This document shows, in pieces, positions 34,055 to 41,561 of a DNA stretch of 64,000 nucleotides (position 1 is its first letter; each line of letters starts with the position of its first letter). This stretch comes from Flavobacterium indicum GPTSA100-9 = DSM 17447 (GTDB lineage: Bacteria; Bacteroidota; Bacteroidia; Flavobacteriales; Flavobacteriaceae). The stretch is from positions 2,728,001 to 2,792,000 of the forward strand of contig NC_017025.1 in assembly GCF_000455605.1 (NCBI RefSeq). Direction: 5' to 3'. The position numbers and the translations under genes were made by a program. Under the pieces are notes generated by a model. That model was not told the origin of the DNA. It saw only the letters and a list, made by a program, of their open reading frames with translations, and did no database searches.

Positions 34055-36150
34055 TGGCTTCAGAGACAATAAAAGTTGCATTAATAGGAAATCCAAATGT
34101 GGGAAAAACTTCGGTTTTTAACCACTTAACGGGTTTAAATCAACAAGTTGGAAATTATCCCGGTATTACTGTTGATAAAAAAGTAGGATTCTCCAAACTA
34201 AATGAAACTACTCGAGCAAAAATTATTGATTTACCCGGCACATACAGCTTAAATGCTTCATCAATCGATGAAAACGTGGTAATTGAATTACTACTAAATA
34301 AAAACGACGAGGATTTTCCGGATGTAGCGGTTGTGGTCACCGAGGTAGAAAATTTAAAACGTAACCTTTTGTTATTTACACAAATAAAAGATTTGGAAAT
34401 CCCAACACTTTTAGTAATTAACATGAGTGATCGAATGCAATTAAAAGGAATTGAACTGAATATTCCTTATTTAGAAGAAACCCTAAAAACCAAAATTGCC
34501 TTAGTTAGTTCTCGTAAAAATTTAGGTATTGATTCGATAAAAGAATTGATTGTAAATTACCAATCGCTTTCAACAGAGCCTTGTTTAAATGCCAGTTCCA
34601 TTGATCCTGAATATTTCGACCGATTACGAAAAGCATTCCCTAATCAACTTTTGTACAAACTTTGGTTGGTTATTACGCAAGATGTTAATTTCTTAAATCT
34701 TCAACGTAAAGAAATTGAAAATAACTTCACCAAATCGCATACCGAACTTAAACGTTTACAACAAAAAGAAACCATAAAACGCTACCAATTTATCAACGAC
34801 ACCCTGAAAATTGGTCAAAAAATTGATAAATCGAAAGCAAGTGACATTCAAACTAAGTTAGACAATATCCTGACCCACAAAGTTTTTGGTTACGTCATTT
34901 TCTTTGGCATTTTATTACTAATTTTTCAATCCATTTTTGATTGGAGTAGCGTGCCAATGGACTTTATCGACAGCACTTTTGCCAATTTAAGTTCGTATAC
35001 TAAAGAACATTTACCAGCAGGAAAATTTACCGATTTAATTTCCGATGGAATCATTCCTGGCATTGGAGGAATAGTGATTTTCATTCCACAAATTGCCTTT
35101 TTATTCTTATTCATTTCTGTTCTTGAAGAAAGCGGATACATGAGTCGCGTGGTTTTTTTAATGGATAAAATCATGCGCAAATTTGGCTTATCGGGTAAAA
35201 GTATAGTGCCATTAATATCGGGAACTGCTTGTGCCATTCCGGCTATTATGGGAACTCGAAATATTGAAAATTGGAAAGAACGTTTAGTTACTATATTGGT
35301 TACCCCGTTTATTACTTGTTCGGCTCGTTTACCGGTTTATGCCATATTGATTTCATTAATTATTCCCGAAAAAAGAGTATTCGGATTAAGTTTACAAGGC
35401 TTAACTTTAATGAGCCTGTATTTTATTGCCTTTGTAATGGCTATACTTTCTGCTTATGTGTTGAATAAAATCTTAAAGCTTAAGTGCAAATCCTACTTTG
35501 TAGTAGAAATGCCAAGTTATAAAGTTCCAATGTTAAAAAATGTAGGAATTAATGTGTTGGAAAAAACAAAAGCTTTTGTAACAGGAGCTGGTAAAATCAT
35601 TTTAGCGCTTTCGGTTGTTTTATGGTTTTTAGGCTCACATGGTAGTCAAAATTTTAACAAAGCTGAAGAAATTATTGCTGCAAAAAATGCTAATGCAAGA
35701 ATTACCCAAGAAGCTTTTGAAAATCAAGTAAACGCTTATAAGTTAGAAAACTCCTATATTGGCATGATGGGTAAATCCATTGAGCCTGTAATCCGACCAT
35801 TGGGTTATGATTGGAAAATTGGTGTTGCGGTAGTAAGTTCGTTTGCTGCAAGAGAGGTTTTTGTTGGCACTTTAGCTACCATTTATAGTGTAGGTAGCCA
35901 AGGAGAAGACGAAGGAACAATTAAACTAAAAATGGCAGAAGACATTCATCCTGAAACGGGTGAAAAAGTATTTAATTTTGCTACTGGAATTTCCTTATTG
36001 TTGTTTTATGCTTTTGCTATGCAATGCGTAAGTACTTTAGCCATTGTTAAGAAAGAAACCAATTCATGGAGATGGCCTTTAATACAATTGTTTTTTATGA
36101 GTGGATTTGCTTATGTATCAGCATTTATCGCCTATCAATTATTAAAATAA
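34054..36150 (+). CDS. feoB: Ferrous iron transporter FeoB
   Basis: 698 residues. The N-terminal G domain has G1 (GNPNVGKTSVFNHLTG), the switch residue in QVGNYPGITVDKK, G3 (DLPGTYSLN), G4 (INMSDR) and G5-like SSRKN. The membrane part begins near residue 270 and carries the two gate motifs (LEESGYMSRVVFLMDKIM, then GTACAIPAIMGTR, and later FAAREVFVGTL). It imports Fe2+ across the inner membrane. It is followed by a 40-residue Cys-rich membrane peptide. Confidence 0.96.
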   Translation: MASETIKVALIGNPNVGKTSVFNHLTGLNQQVGNYPGITVDKKVGFSKLNETTRAKIIDLPGTYSLNASSIDENVVIELLLNKNDEDFPDVAVVVTEVENLKRNLLLFTQIKDLEIPTLLVINMSDRMQLKGIELNIPYLEETLKTKIALVSSRKNLGIDSIKELIVNYQSLSTEPCLNASSIDPEYFDRLRKAFPNQLLYKLWLVITQDVNFLNLQRKEIENNFTKSHTELKRLQQKETIKRYQFINDTLKIGQKIDKSKASDIQTKLDNILTHKVFGYVIFFGILLLIFQSIFDWSSVPMDFIDSTFANLSSYTKEHLPAGKFTDLISDGIIPGIGGIVIFIPQIAFLFLFISVLEESGYMSRVVFLMDKIMRKFGLSGKSIVPLISGTACAIPAIMGTRNIENWKERLVTILVTPFITCSARLPVYAILISLIIPEKRVFGLSLQGLTLMSLYFIAFVMAILSAYVLNKILKLKCKSYFVVEMPSYKVPMLKNVGINVLEKTKAFVTGAGKIILALSVVLWFLGSHGSQNFNKAEEIIAAKNANARITQEAFENQVNAYKLENSYIGMMGKSIEPVIRPLGYDWKIGVAVVSSFAAREVFVGTLATIYSVGSQGEDEGTIKLKMAEDIHPETGEKVFNFATGISLLLFYAFAMQCVSTLAIVKKETNSWRWPLIQLFFMSGFAYVSAFIAYQLLK

Positions 36151-36167
36151 ATCTTGAAAATTAACGT

Positions 36168-36290
36168 ATGATACAAGATATTTTAGTTTATACAACCTTA
36201 GTTATTGCCGTTGGTTTTTTAATCAAGAAATTCTTTTTTAAGAAAAAAGCATCTGGTAAAAATTGTGGTGAGAATTGTGATTGTAAGTAA
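36168..36290 (+). CDS. FeoB-associated Cys-rich membrane protein
   Basis: 40 residues starting 17 bases after feoB. One membrane segment (ILVYTTLVIAVGFLI), a basic stretch (KKFFFKKKASGK), and a Cys-rich end, NCGENCDCK with three Cys. This is the usual form of the FeoB-associated Cys-rich membrane protein family in Bacteroidota, proposed to help FeoB function or to hold iron like FeoC. It is too short for most ORF callers but is clear by position and composition. Confidence 0.8.
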   Translation: MIQDILVYTTLVIAVGFLIKKFFFKKKASGKNCGENCDCK

Positions 36291-36332
36291 TTATTGGAAT
36301 AGTTTTTGTAAAGTTTAAAGAAATAAATTTCA

Positions 36333-37169
36333 ATGAAAAAAAGCACACTTATCGTAATTATTTTCTTAAATACTTTATTAGGTTTTAGCCAAAAAATTGA
36401 CCAATCAAAGGAAGAATTAAATAGACCGAAAGAAGACACACGCCCACCTTTACCAACTGAACCAGTTAGTCAAAATTCTGGTACAACTGTAAAACAAAGT
36501 AATGACAATTTTGGAATTGGTGCCTTCTTTGTTGAGCTAGGTTTTTATGTTTTCTTATATTCCGCTATTGGCGATTATAGGAATGAAGATCATTTATATA
36601 ATCCGCTTTCTCCCTACCCTTATTTCAATGGTAAATCGGGTAATTATGAAAAAATTGACGATACATCAATTAAAAAGAAACAACTTCGATGGGATGTAGA
36701 GAATCATTTTTTATACAATACCAATCGTTCATTTGGAAACCATTTTAAAGGTAAAATTCGACCTTTTAATTATTTCTATTTACAAGGAGATTATCGAGAA
36801 TTATTTGAAAAAAACAGCTTCACTCATCAAACATCCAATCTTTCATTATTCCAATTTAATTTTGGTTATGATCGTTTACGATTTGAAAAATTTAATTTAG
36901 GCTGGACATTAGGAGCAACATACATTGGAAATGAAATTAATAAATTTGGATTTTCCTATGGATTAAACACGGACTTATTTATTATAAAAAATATAAGTTT
37001 TACTGGCGCCATGATTTGGAGCAAAATCAACGAATTACCCGTTAACTCGTTAGAAATCAGAAGCAAATACCATCGTAAAAACTATTTCATTTCTATTGGC
37101 TATGAAAATTTAAAAATTGCTTCGCCTAGTTACAACTACATTTCTTTAGGAACTGGTATCTATTGGTAA
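36333..37169 (+). CDS. Hypothetical outer-membrane beta-barrel protein
   Basis: 278 residues with signal peptide MKKSTLIVIIFLNTLLGFSQ, a Pro/Lys/Glu-rich spacer (residues ~20-50), a short hydrophobic stretch (GAFFVELGFYVFLYSAIGDY), then alternating beta strands to the end (LGWTLGATYIG, YFISIGYENLKIA, YISLGTGIYW). The terminal Trp and strand pattern fit an outer-membrane barrel. No family recognised. It lies between feoB and a FecA-like receptor, so a metal link is possible but not shown. Confidence 0.7.
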   Translation: MKKSTLIVIIFLNTLLGFSQKIDQSKEELNRPKEDTRPPLPTEPVSQNSGTTVKQSNDNFGIGAFFVELGFYVFLYSAIGDYRNEDHLYNPLSPYPYFNGKSGNYEKIDDTSIKKKQLRWDVENHFLYNTNRSFGNHFKGKIRPFNYFYLQGDYRELFEKNSFTHQTSNLSLFQFNFGYDRLRFEKFNLGWTLGATYIGNEINKFGFSYGLNTDLFIIKNISFTGAMIWSKINELPVNSLEIRSKYHRKNYFISIGYENLKIASPSYNYISLGTGIYW

Positions 37170-37200
37170 ATTGAACAAAAGTTAATTTTTATTTTTCATT

Positions 37201-37258
37201 ATTTAAAATTTGTCTAAATAAAAACCGAGAAGTATCTTTGTTGCGTAGATTTAATCTA
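37201..37258 (+). promoter_or_regulatory. Promoter of the FecA-like receptor with two candidate operator sites
   Basis: A -7 box TATCTTTG at 37233-37240 has a TTTG -33 element at 37209-37212. The -33 element lies inside ATTTAAAATTTGTCTAAAT (37201-37219). A second site, the palindrome TAGATTTAATCTA (37246-37258), lies between the -7 box and the ATG. Both share TCTAAAT with the feoA promoter and the second receptor promoter. Confidence 0.45.
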
Positions 37259-37270
37259 AATAAACAAAAG

Positions 37271-39457
37271 ATGAAAAACATACTTTTTGGGTTACTTGCC
37301 TTTTCTTCATTAATTTCTGCACAAGAACTACCGAAAGACACCGTACAAAACATTCCGACCGTACTTATTGAAAAACAAATTCACACGCCTGAGCGTCAAC
37401 CTGAAGTGAAAAATAACATCATCTATTCAGGTAAAAAAAATGAAATATTAAAATTAGAAAACTTCACTGCAAATGTTGCTAATAATAACGCTCGTGAGAT
37501 TTTCTCTAGAGTACCGGGGGTTACCGTATGGGAATATGATGGTTCAGGTATTCAAATAAATGTTGCAACAAGAGGATTAAATCCAAATAGGAGTTGGGAA
37601 TTTAATACCCGACAAAATGGATATGATATTTCTTCGGATGTTTTTGGTTATCCTGAAGCCTATTACAACCCCTCTTTTCAGGCCGTTGAAAAAATTGAAA
37701 TTATTCGTGGTGGAGCGGCATTACAATATGGACCTCAATTTGGTGGACTATTAAATTACATTTTAAAAAGAGAAAAAAACAAACCATTCTCATTTGAAAC
37801 TCAAACAACTTTAGGTAGTTATAACTTATTATCTTCTTACAATGCCATGGGTGGAACTAAAGGTAAGTTTTCGTATTATATATATAATGATTCCAAAAAA
37901 GGAGACGGCTGGAGAAACAATGCTAGATATGACGTTCGAAATACGCACGCTTTTATTGGATACCAATTCAACAAAACCACTTCATTGACGGCAGAATACA
38001 CAAATGCTGATTATACGGCTCAACAAGCAGGTGGAATTTTAGATGCTGATTTGAGTCAAAATCCGAGAATTTCTTATCGTGCAAGAAACTGGTTTGGTGC
38101 ACCTTGGAATTTAGCTAACATAACTTTAGATACCAAATTGACTGAACGACTTACATTAAATGTAAAAGCATTTGGTTTAATTGGAGAACGAAACAGTGTA
38201 GGATTCCTAGGTAATATAAACACTCCTGATCCAGGAACAAAAAGAGATGTAGCCAGAGATTTTTACAAAAATATAGGTATAGAAACGCGTAGTATGTTTT
38301 CATACCAATTGTTCAACAAAGAACACAATTTAGCCTTTGGTCTTAGAGCTTATTATGCTTCTACAAATCGTAAACAAAATGGGGTTGGCACAACTGGTTC
38401 TGACTTTGATTTAAGTGTAGAAAACAATACATTCAATAGAGACTTGGAATTTACTACTACAAACTATGCTTTCTTTGCTGAAAATATTTTTAGAATTACA
38501 GATGCCTTAAGTATTACGCCTGGAATTCGAATCGAATCCATAAAAAATGAAATGGAGGGCCGTTTATCTGTAACCTCAGGTAATGAGGTCATGGCAACCC
38601 CAACTACAAGCGAAAGAACTGTAATTTTAGGTGGATTAGGAGCACAATATAACTTTGGTAAAACTAATTTATATTCAAACATTACACAAGCCTACCGACC
38701 TGTTTTATTTGGTGATCTAACGCCTCCAGGTACTACAGATGTGGTTGATTCAAATTTAAAAGACAACAACGGATATACTTTTGATTTGGGTTATCGCGGT
38801 GATTTTTTCAACTTCATTACTTTTGATGTTAGTTATTTTTACATGACTTATAACAACCGTATTGGTACCATTAGGAAATTTATTAATGATGATCCTGCAC
38901 AAGGAACCTATCAATTCCGAACGAATTTGGGTGAAAGTGTCAACAAAGGATTTGAAGGTTATGCTGCTGTAGATATTTTTAAAGCAATCAAACTTAAAAA
39001 TAAAGGAAGTTTCGAAATTTTTGGCACACTTTCGTTTATAAGTGCAAAATATACTGAAAATAAGGTGTATACTGCTTCTGGTTCTTCCATTACAGTCAAT
39101 GATTATTCTGGAAACCGTGTAGAATATGCCCCTAAATACATACATCAATTTGGTGTTACTTATGGATATAAAAATTTTACAACGACGATCCAAAATAAAA
39201 TTATGAGTGATGTTTATACCAATGCTAAAAATGACATCACACCCGCTGTTAATGCAAACGATGGAAAAATAGATAAATATACAGTTTACGACTGGTCCTT
39301 TAAATTTAATTTCTTAGAGAAATACAATCTAAAAGGTGGAATGAATAATGTTTTCAATACGGCATATGCAACAAGAAGAGCCGGTGGGTTTCCAGGACCA
39401 GGGTTAATTCCAAATGAGGGCAGAACAGTTTATATTAGTTTAGGAGCCAAATTTTAA
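37271..39457 (+). CDS. TonB-dependent receptor, FecA-like
   Basis: 728 residues from MKNILFGLLAFSSLISAQ, a good signal peptide. A TTG 33 bases upstream would add 11 residues but falls in the -7 promoter box, so it is rejected. The plug domain reads NNAREIFSRVPGVTVWEYDGSG, then RGLNPNRSWEF and KIEIIRGGAALQYGPQFGGLLNYI, which is the form seen in ferric citrate (FecA) receptors. The barrel ends VYISLGAKF. Probably imports a ferric chelate, in keeping with feoAB upstream and the shared operator-like sites. Confidence 0.88.
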   Translation: MKNILFGLLAFSSLISAQELPKDTVQNIPTVLIEKQIHTPERQPEVKNNIIYSGKKNEILKLENFTANVANNNAREIFSRVPGVTVWEYDGSGIQINVATRGLNPNRSWEFNTRQNGYDISSDVFGYPEAYYNPSFQAVEKIEIIRGGAALQYGPQFGGLLNYILKREKNKPFSFETQTTLGSYNLLSSYNAMGGTKGKFSYYIYNDSKKGDGWRNNARYDVRNTHAFIGYQFNKTTSLTAEYTNADYTAQQAGGILDADLSQNPRISYRARNWFGAPWNLANITLDTKLTERLTLNVKAFGLIGERNSVGFLGNINTPDPGTKRDVARDFYKNIGIETRSMFSYQLFNKEHNLAFGLRAYYASTNRKQNGVGTTGSDFDLSVENNTFNRDLEFTTTNYAFFAENIFRITDALSITPGIRIESIKNEMEGRLSVTSGNEVMATPTTSERTVILGGLGAQYNFGKTNLYSNITQAYRPVLFGDLTPPGTTDVVDSNLKDNNGYTFDLGYRGDFFNFITFDVSYFYMTYNNRIGTIRKFINDDPAQGTYQFRTNLGESVNKGFEGYAAVDIFKAIKLKNKGSFEIFGTLSFISAKYTENKVYTASGSSITVNDYSGNRVEYAPKYIHQFGVTYGYKNFTTTIQNKIMSDVYTNAKNDITPAVNANDGKIDKYTVYDWSFKFNFLEKYNLKGGMNNVFNTAYATRRAGGFPGPGLIPNEGRTVYISLGAKF

Positions 39458-39465
39458 AAATTTAA

Positions 39466-39502
39466 AAAGGCTATGTTAACATTTACATAGCCTTTATTTT
39501 TT
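39466..39502. terminator. Terminator after the FecA-like receptor (probably bidirectional)
   Basis: 11-bp stem AAAGGCTATGT / ACATAGCCTTT with an 8-base loop, followed by T-rich sequence. It lies between the receptor and the convergent lipoprotein gene ending at 39502. Confidence 0.8.
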
Positions 39503-39903
39503 TAAGGAATAATCACTAATTTTAATTTATAATCTTTCAATAAAAGTGTTTTATCTGTTTTATTGGGAGAAATTAAAATTGACTGTAAGGTCTTGTCTTT
39601 TGGAAGAAATTTTGAAAACCACGCCAAATTTTCTTCCCTAGTTTTTTGGGAAAAAGTCAAAACACTGGATTCAATTAACTTATGTTCTTGCCAAACACTT
39701 ACTTCAATTACTAATTCACCCGCCCAAATACAATTGGTACCTTCCGGACATCTTGAGTCAGAAAGTATTTTTGTAATTTCAAAGGCATAGTCATTAAATA
39801 GAACCTCTTTTTTAGAAGTTAGTTCGACATTTGATTTGCTCTCTTGTCCCGATTTACATGAAACCAATATGAAAAGCACTAAAAAAAGACTTATTTTTTT
39901 CAT
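39502..39903 (-). CDS. Hypothetical lipoprotein with SRCPEGTNCIWAGE motif
   Basis: 133 residues; lipoprotein signal MKKISLFLVLFILVSC (Cys16). A conserved motif, DSRCPEGTNCIWAGELVIEV, occurs in many Bacteroidota lipoproteins, and its two Cys probably form a disulfide. Function not known. It lies one base from the ZIP transporter gene in the same operon, which hints at a metal-linked role. Confidence 0.75.
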   Translation of the reverse strand: MKKISLFLVLFILVSCKSGQESKSNVELTSKKEVLFNDYAFEITKILSDSRCPEGTNCIWAGELVIEVSVWQEHKLIESSVLTFSQKTREENLAWFSKFLPKDKTLQSILISPNKTDKTLLLKDYKLKLVIIP

Positions 39904-39904
39904 T

Positions 39905-40723
39905 TTATCCTAAAGCTACATCTAAACTCATCATTACTATAAAACCACCTATGAAACCTAAAGTAGCTATATCTGTATTTTTGTCTTGTTGGGTTTCTGG
40001 TATTACTTCTTCTACCACCACAAAAATCATAGCACCAGCTGCAAACGCCAATGCATAAGGTAAAATGGGGGTAAAAAAAGTTACGGCAACTGCACCTAAT
40101 ACTCCCGCGATGGGTTCTACCAAAGCCGACGATTGACCGTACATAAAACTTTTTCTTCTACTCATACCCATGCGTCTTAAGGGCATGGATACCGCAATGC
40201 CTTCAGGAAAATTTTGTATTCCTATACCTATTGCTAAAGTCACAGCGCCTGCGATAGAGGCTTCTGGAATTCCTGCCGCTACACCTCCAAACAAAACACC
40301 AACAGCTAGTCCTTCTGGAATATTATGTAACGTAATAGCTAAAACCAATAAAGTAGTTCGCTGCCAAGGGGATTTCATTCCTTCAGTTTCTTGAAAATTA
40401 ATATGTAAATGGGGTAATGTTTTGTCCAATGCAAACAAAAACAAGGCGCCTAATAAAAAACCTACTGCGGCAGGTAAAACTTTTTGAAACCCTTCTCCTT
40501 TACTCATTTCAATGGCAGGGGCTAATAAACTCCAATAACTTGCCGCTACCATTACTCCACCAGTAAATCCAAGCATCCCATCTAAAACAGCACGATTCAT
40601 TGTTTTAAAAAAGAAAACAAAAGAGGCACCTGCTGCCGTTACAAACCAAGTAAAGGTTGTGGCAAGTAAAGCCGCCCATACCGGATCTATACGTTCTAAA
40701 TAGTTAATTATTTCTTCAAACAT
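39905..40723 (-). CDS. ZIP family metal transporter (ZupT/GufA-like)
   Basis: 272 residues, about eight membrane segments. The ZIP metal-binding helices are visible: ITLHNIPEGLAVGVLFGG and IGIQNFPEGIAVSMPLR, the paired HNxPEG and NxPEG motifs. FVVVEEVIPETQ near the C-terminus is also typical. It imports divalent cations such as Zn2+, Fe2+ or Mn2+. It sits between a Cys-motif lipoprotein and a DtxR-family repressor, all on the minus strand. Confidence 0.92.
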   Translation of the reverse strand: MFEEIINYLERIDPVWAALLATTFTWFVTAAGASFVFFFKTMNRAVLDGMLGFTGGVMVAASYWSLLAPAIEMSKGEGFQKVLPAAVGFLLGALFLFALDKTLPHLHINFQETEGMKSPWQRTTLLVLAITLHNIPEGLAVGVLFGGVAAGIPEASIAGAVTLAIGIGIQNFPEGIAVSMPLRRMGMSRRKSFMYGQSSALVEPIAGVLGAVAVTFFTPILPYALAFAAGAMIFVVVEEVIPETQQDKNTDIATLGFIGGFIVMMSLDVALG

Positions 40724-40730
40724 ATCTTTA

Positions 40731-40781
40731 AATTACAATTTCAAAAAATCAATTACAATATCAATTTCAAAAATCAATTAC
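40731..40781. repeat. Direct repeat in the spacer between the ZIP and dtxR genes
   Basis: The unit ATTTCAAAAA(A)TCAATTAC occurs twice (about 40738-40756 and 40764-40781) with CAATATCA between. The rest of the spacer is AT-rich with no clear promoter box. Confidence 0.55.
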
Positions 40782-40829
40782 TTCTTTTAAATCTTTCATA
40801 TCAATAAAATGAAAACTAAAAACCTAACT

Positions 40830-41483
40830 TTACTTTACAAATAAATTATTGGCAATTTTATCTGAAAGCACTTTAGTTTTAGTTCCTATTTGGATTTTCA
40901 AAGTTCCGTCAAATTCTTCTTTTTCAATTACTTTTAAAATTGTACCCAAAGCAATTTGTTGTTTATCTAAATATTTCAAAAATTCGGGTGAAGAATCTTT
41001 TACACCTACACAAGAAACTTCTTTTCCTATGGCAATTTCTGAAAGTAATTGTTTGTCTACATTCACTATTTCACCTTTTGCATTAGGAATCGGATCTCCA
41101 TGCGGATCAAAACTTGGAAAATTTAAAAACTGATCCAATTGATTGATTAATTTTTCGGATTGAATATGTTCCAACTCTTCAGCGACTTCGTGTACCTCAT
41201 CCCAAGCAAAACCCAATTTATCTACTAAAAAAACTTCCCATAATCGATGTTTTCTAACAATCATTTTAGCAGATAATTTACCCGATTCCGTTAACGTAAC
41301 TCCTTGGTACTTTTGATAAGTAACCAATTCTTTTTCTGAAAGTTTTTTAAGCATATCCGTTACCGAAGAAGCCTTTGTGTCTAATGAAGCTGCAATAGTA
41401 TTAGTATTAACACCTTTTGGCATCAATTGGATTAAATGATAGATGGCTTTCAAATAATTTTCTTCAGAAATTGTCATATTCAA
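40830..41483 (-). CDS. DtxR-family metal-dependent transcriptional repressor
   Basis: 217 residues (215 if the second ATG is used). The N-terminal winged helix (ISEENYLKAIYHLI, then ASLDTKASSVTDMLKKLSEKELV) binds DNA. The dimerisation and metal-binding region is RKHRLWEVFLVDKLGFAWDEVHEVAEELEH with FPSFDPHGDPIP. A C-terminal FeoA/SH3-like domain (residues ~145-217) is present, as in DtxR and IdeR. It senses Fe2+ or Mn2+. A minus-strand TATATTTG box at 41496-41503 is the likely promoter. It is divergent from a TonB receptor with an operator-like site in between. Confidence 0.9.
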   Translation of the reverse strand: MNMTISEENYLKAIYHLIQLMPKGVNTNTIAASLDTKASSVTDMLKKLSEKELVTYQKYQGVTLTESGKLSAKMIVRKHRLWEVFLVDKLGFAWDEVHEVAEELEHIQSEKLINQLDQFLNFPSFDPHGDPIPNAKGEIVNVDKQLLSEIAIGKEVSCVGVKDSSPEFLKYLDKQQIALGTILKVIEKEEFDGTLKIQIGTKTKVLSDKIANNLFVK

Positions 41484-41495
41484 AATTTATTTCAA

Positions 41496-41503
41496 CAAAT
41501 ATA
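41496..41503 (-). promoter_or_regulatory. -7 promoter box for the dtxR-family gene
   Basis: TATATTTG on the minus strand, 12 bases before the ATG at 41483. Confidence 0.45.
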
Positions 41504-41534
41504 AATATTTTATTATCAAGTTATTTAAATTATT

Positions 41535-41550
41535 TTTAGTTTTGTCTAAA
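41535..41550 (+). promoter_or_regulatory. Candidate DtxR operator over the -7 box of the second TonB receptor
   Basis: TTTAGTTTTGTCTAAA: perfect half-sites TTTAG and CTAAA with a 6-base spacer, the TTAG-N6-CTAA layout of DtxR/IdeR boxes. The -7 box TAGTTTTG (41537-41544) lies inside it, so a bound repressor would block the promoter. The ATG is 12 bases downstream. Confidence 0.55.
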
Positions 41551-41561
41551 TTTTAATTTAA

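Noticed and set aside
37238..37270. TTG start giving an 11-residue longer FecA-like receptor
   Set aside because: The TTG is part of the TATCTTTG promoter box, and the internal ATG begins a normal signal peptide.
38756..39193. A 145-codon minus-strand ORF inside the FecA-like receptor gene
   Set aside because: It is a shadow of the receptor frame with unlikely composition and no promoter.
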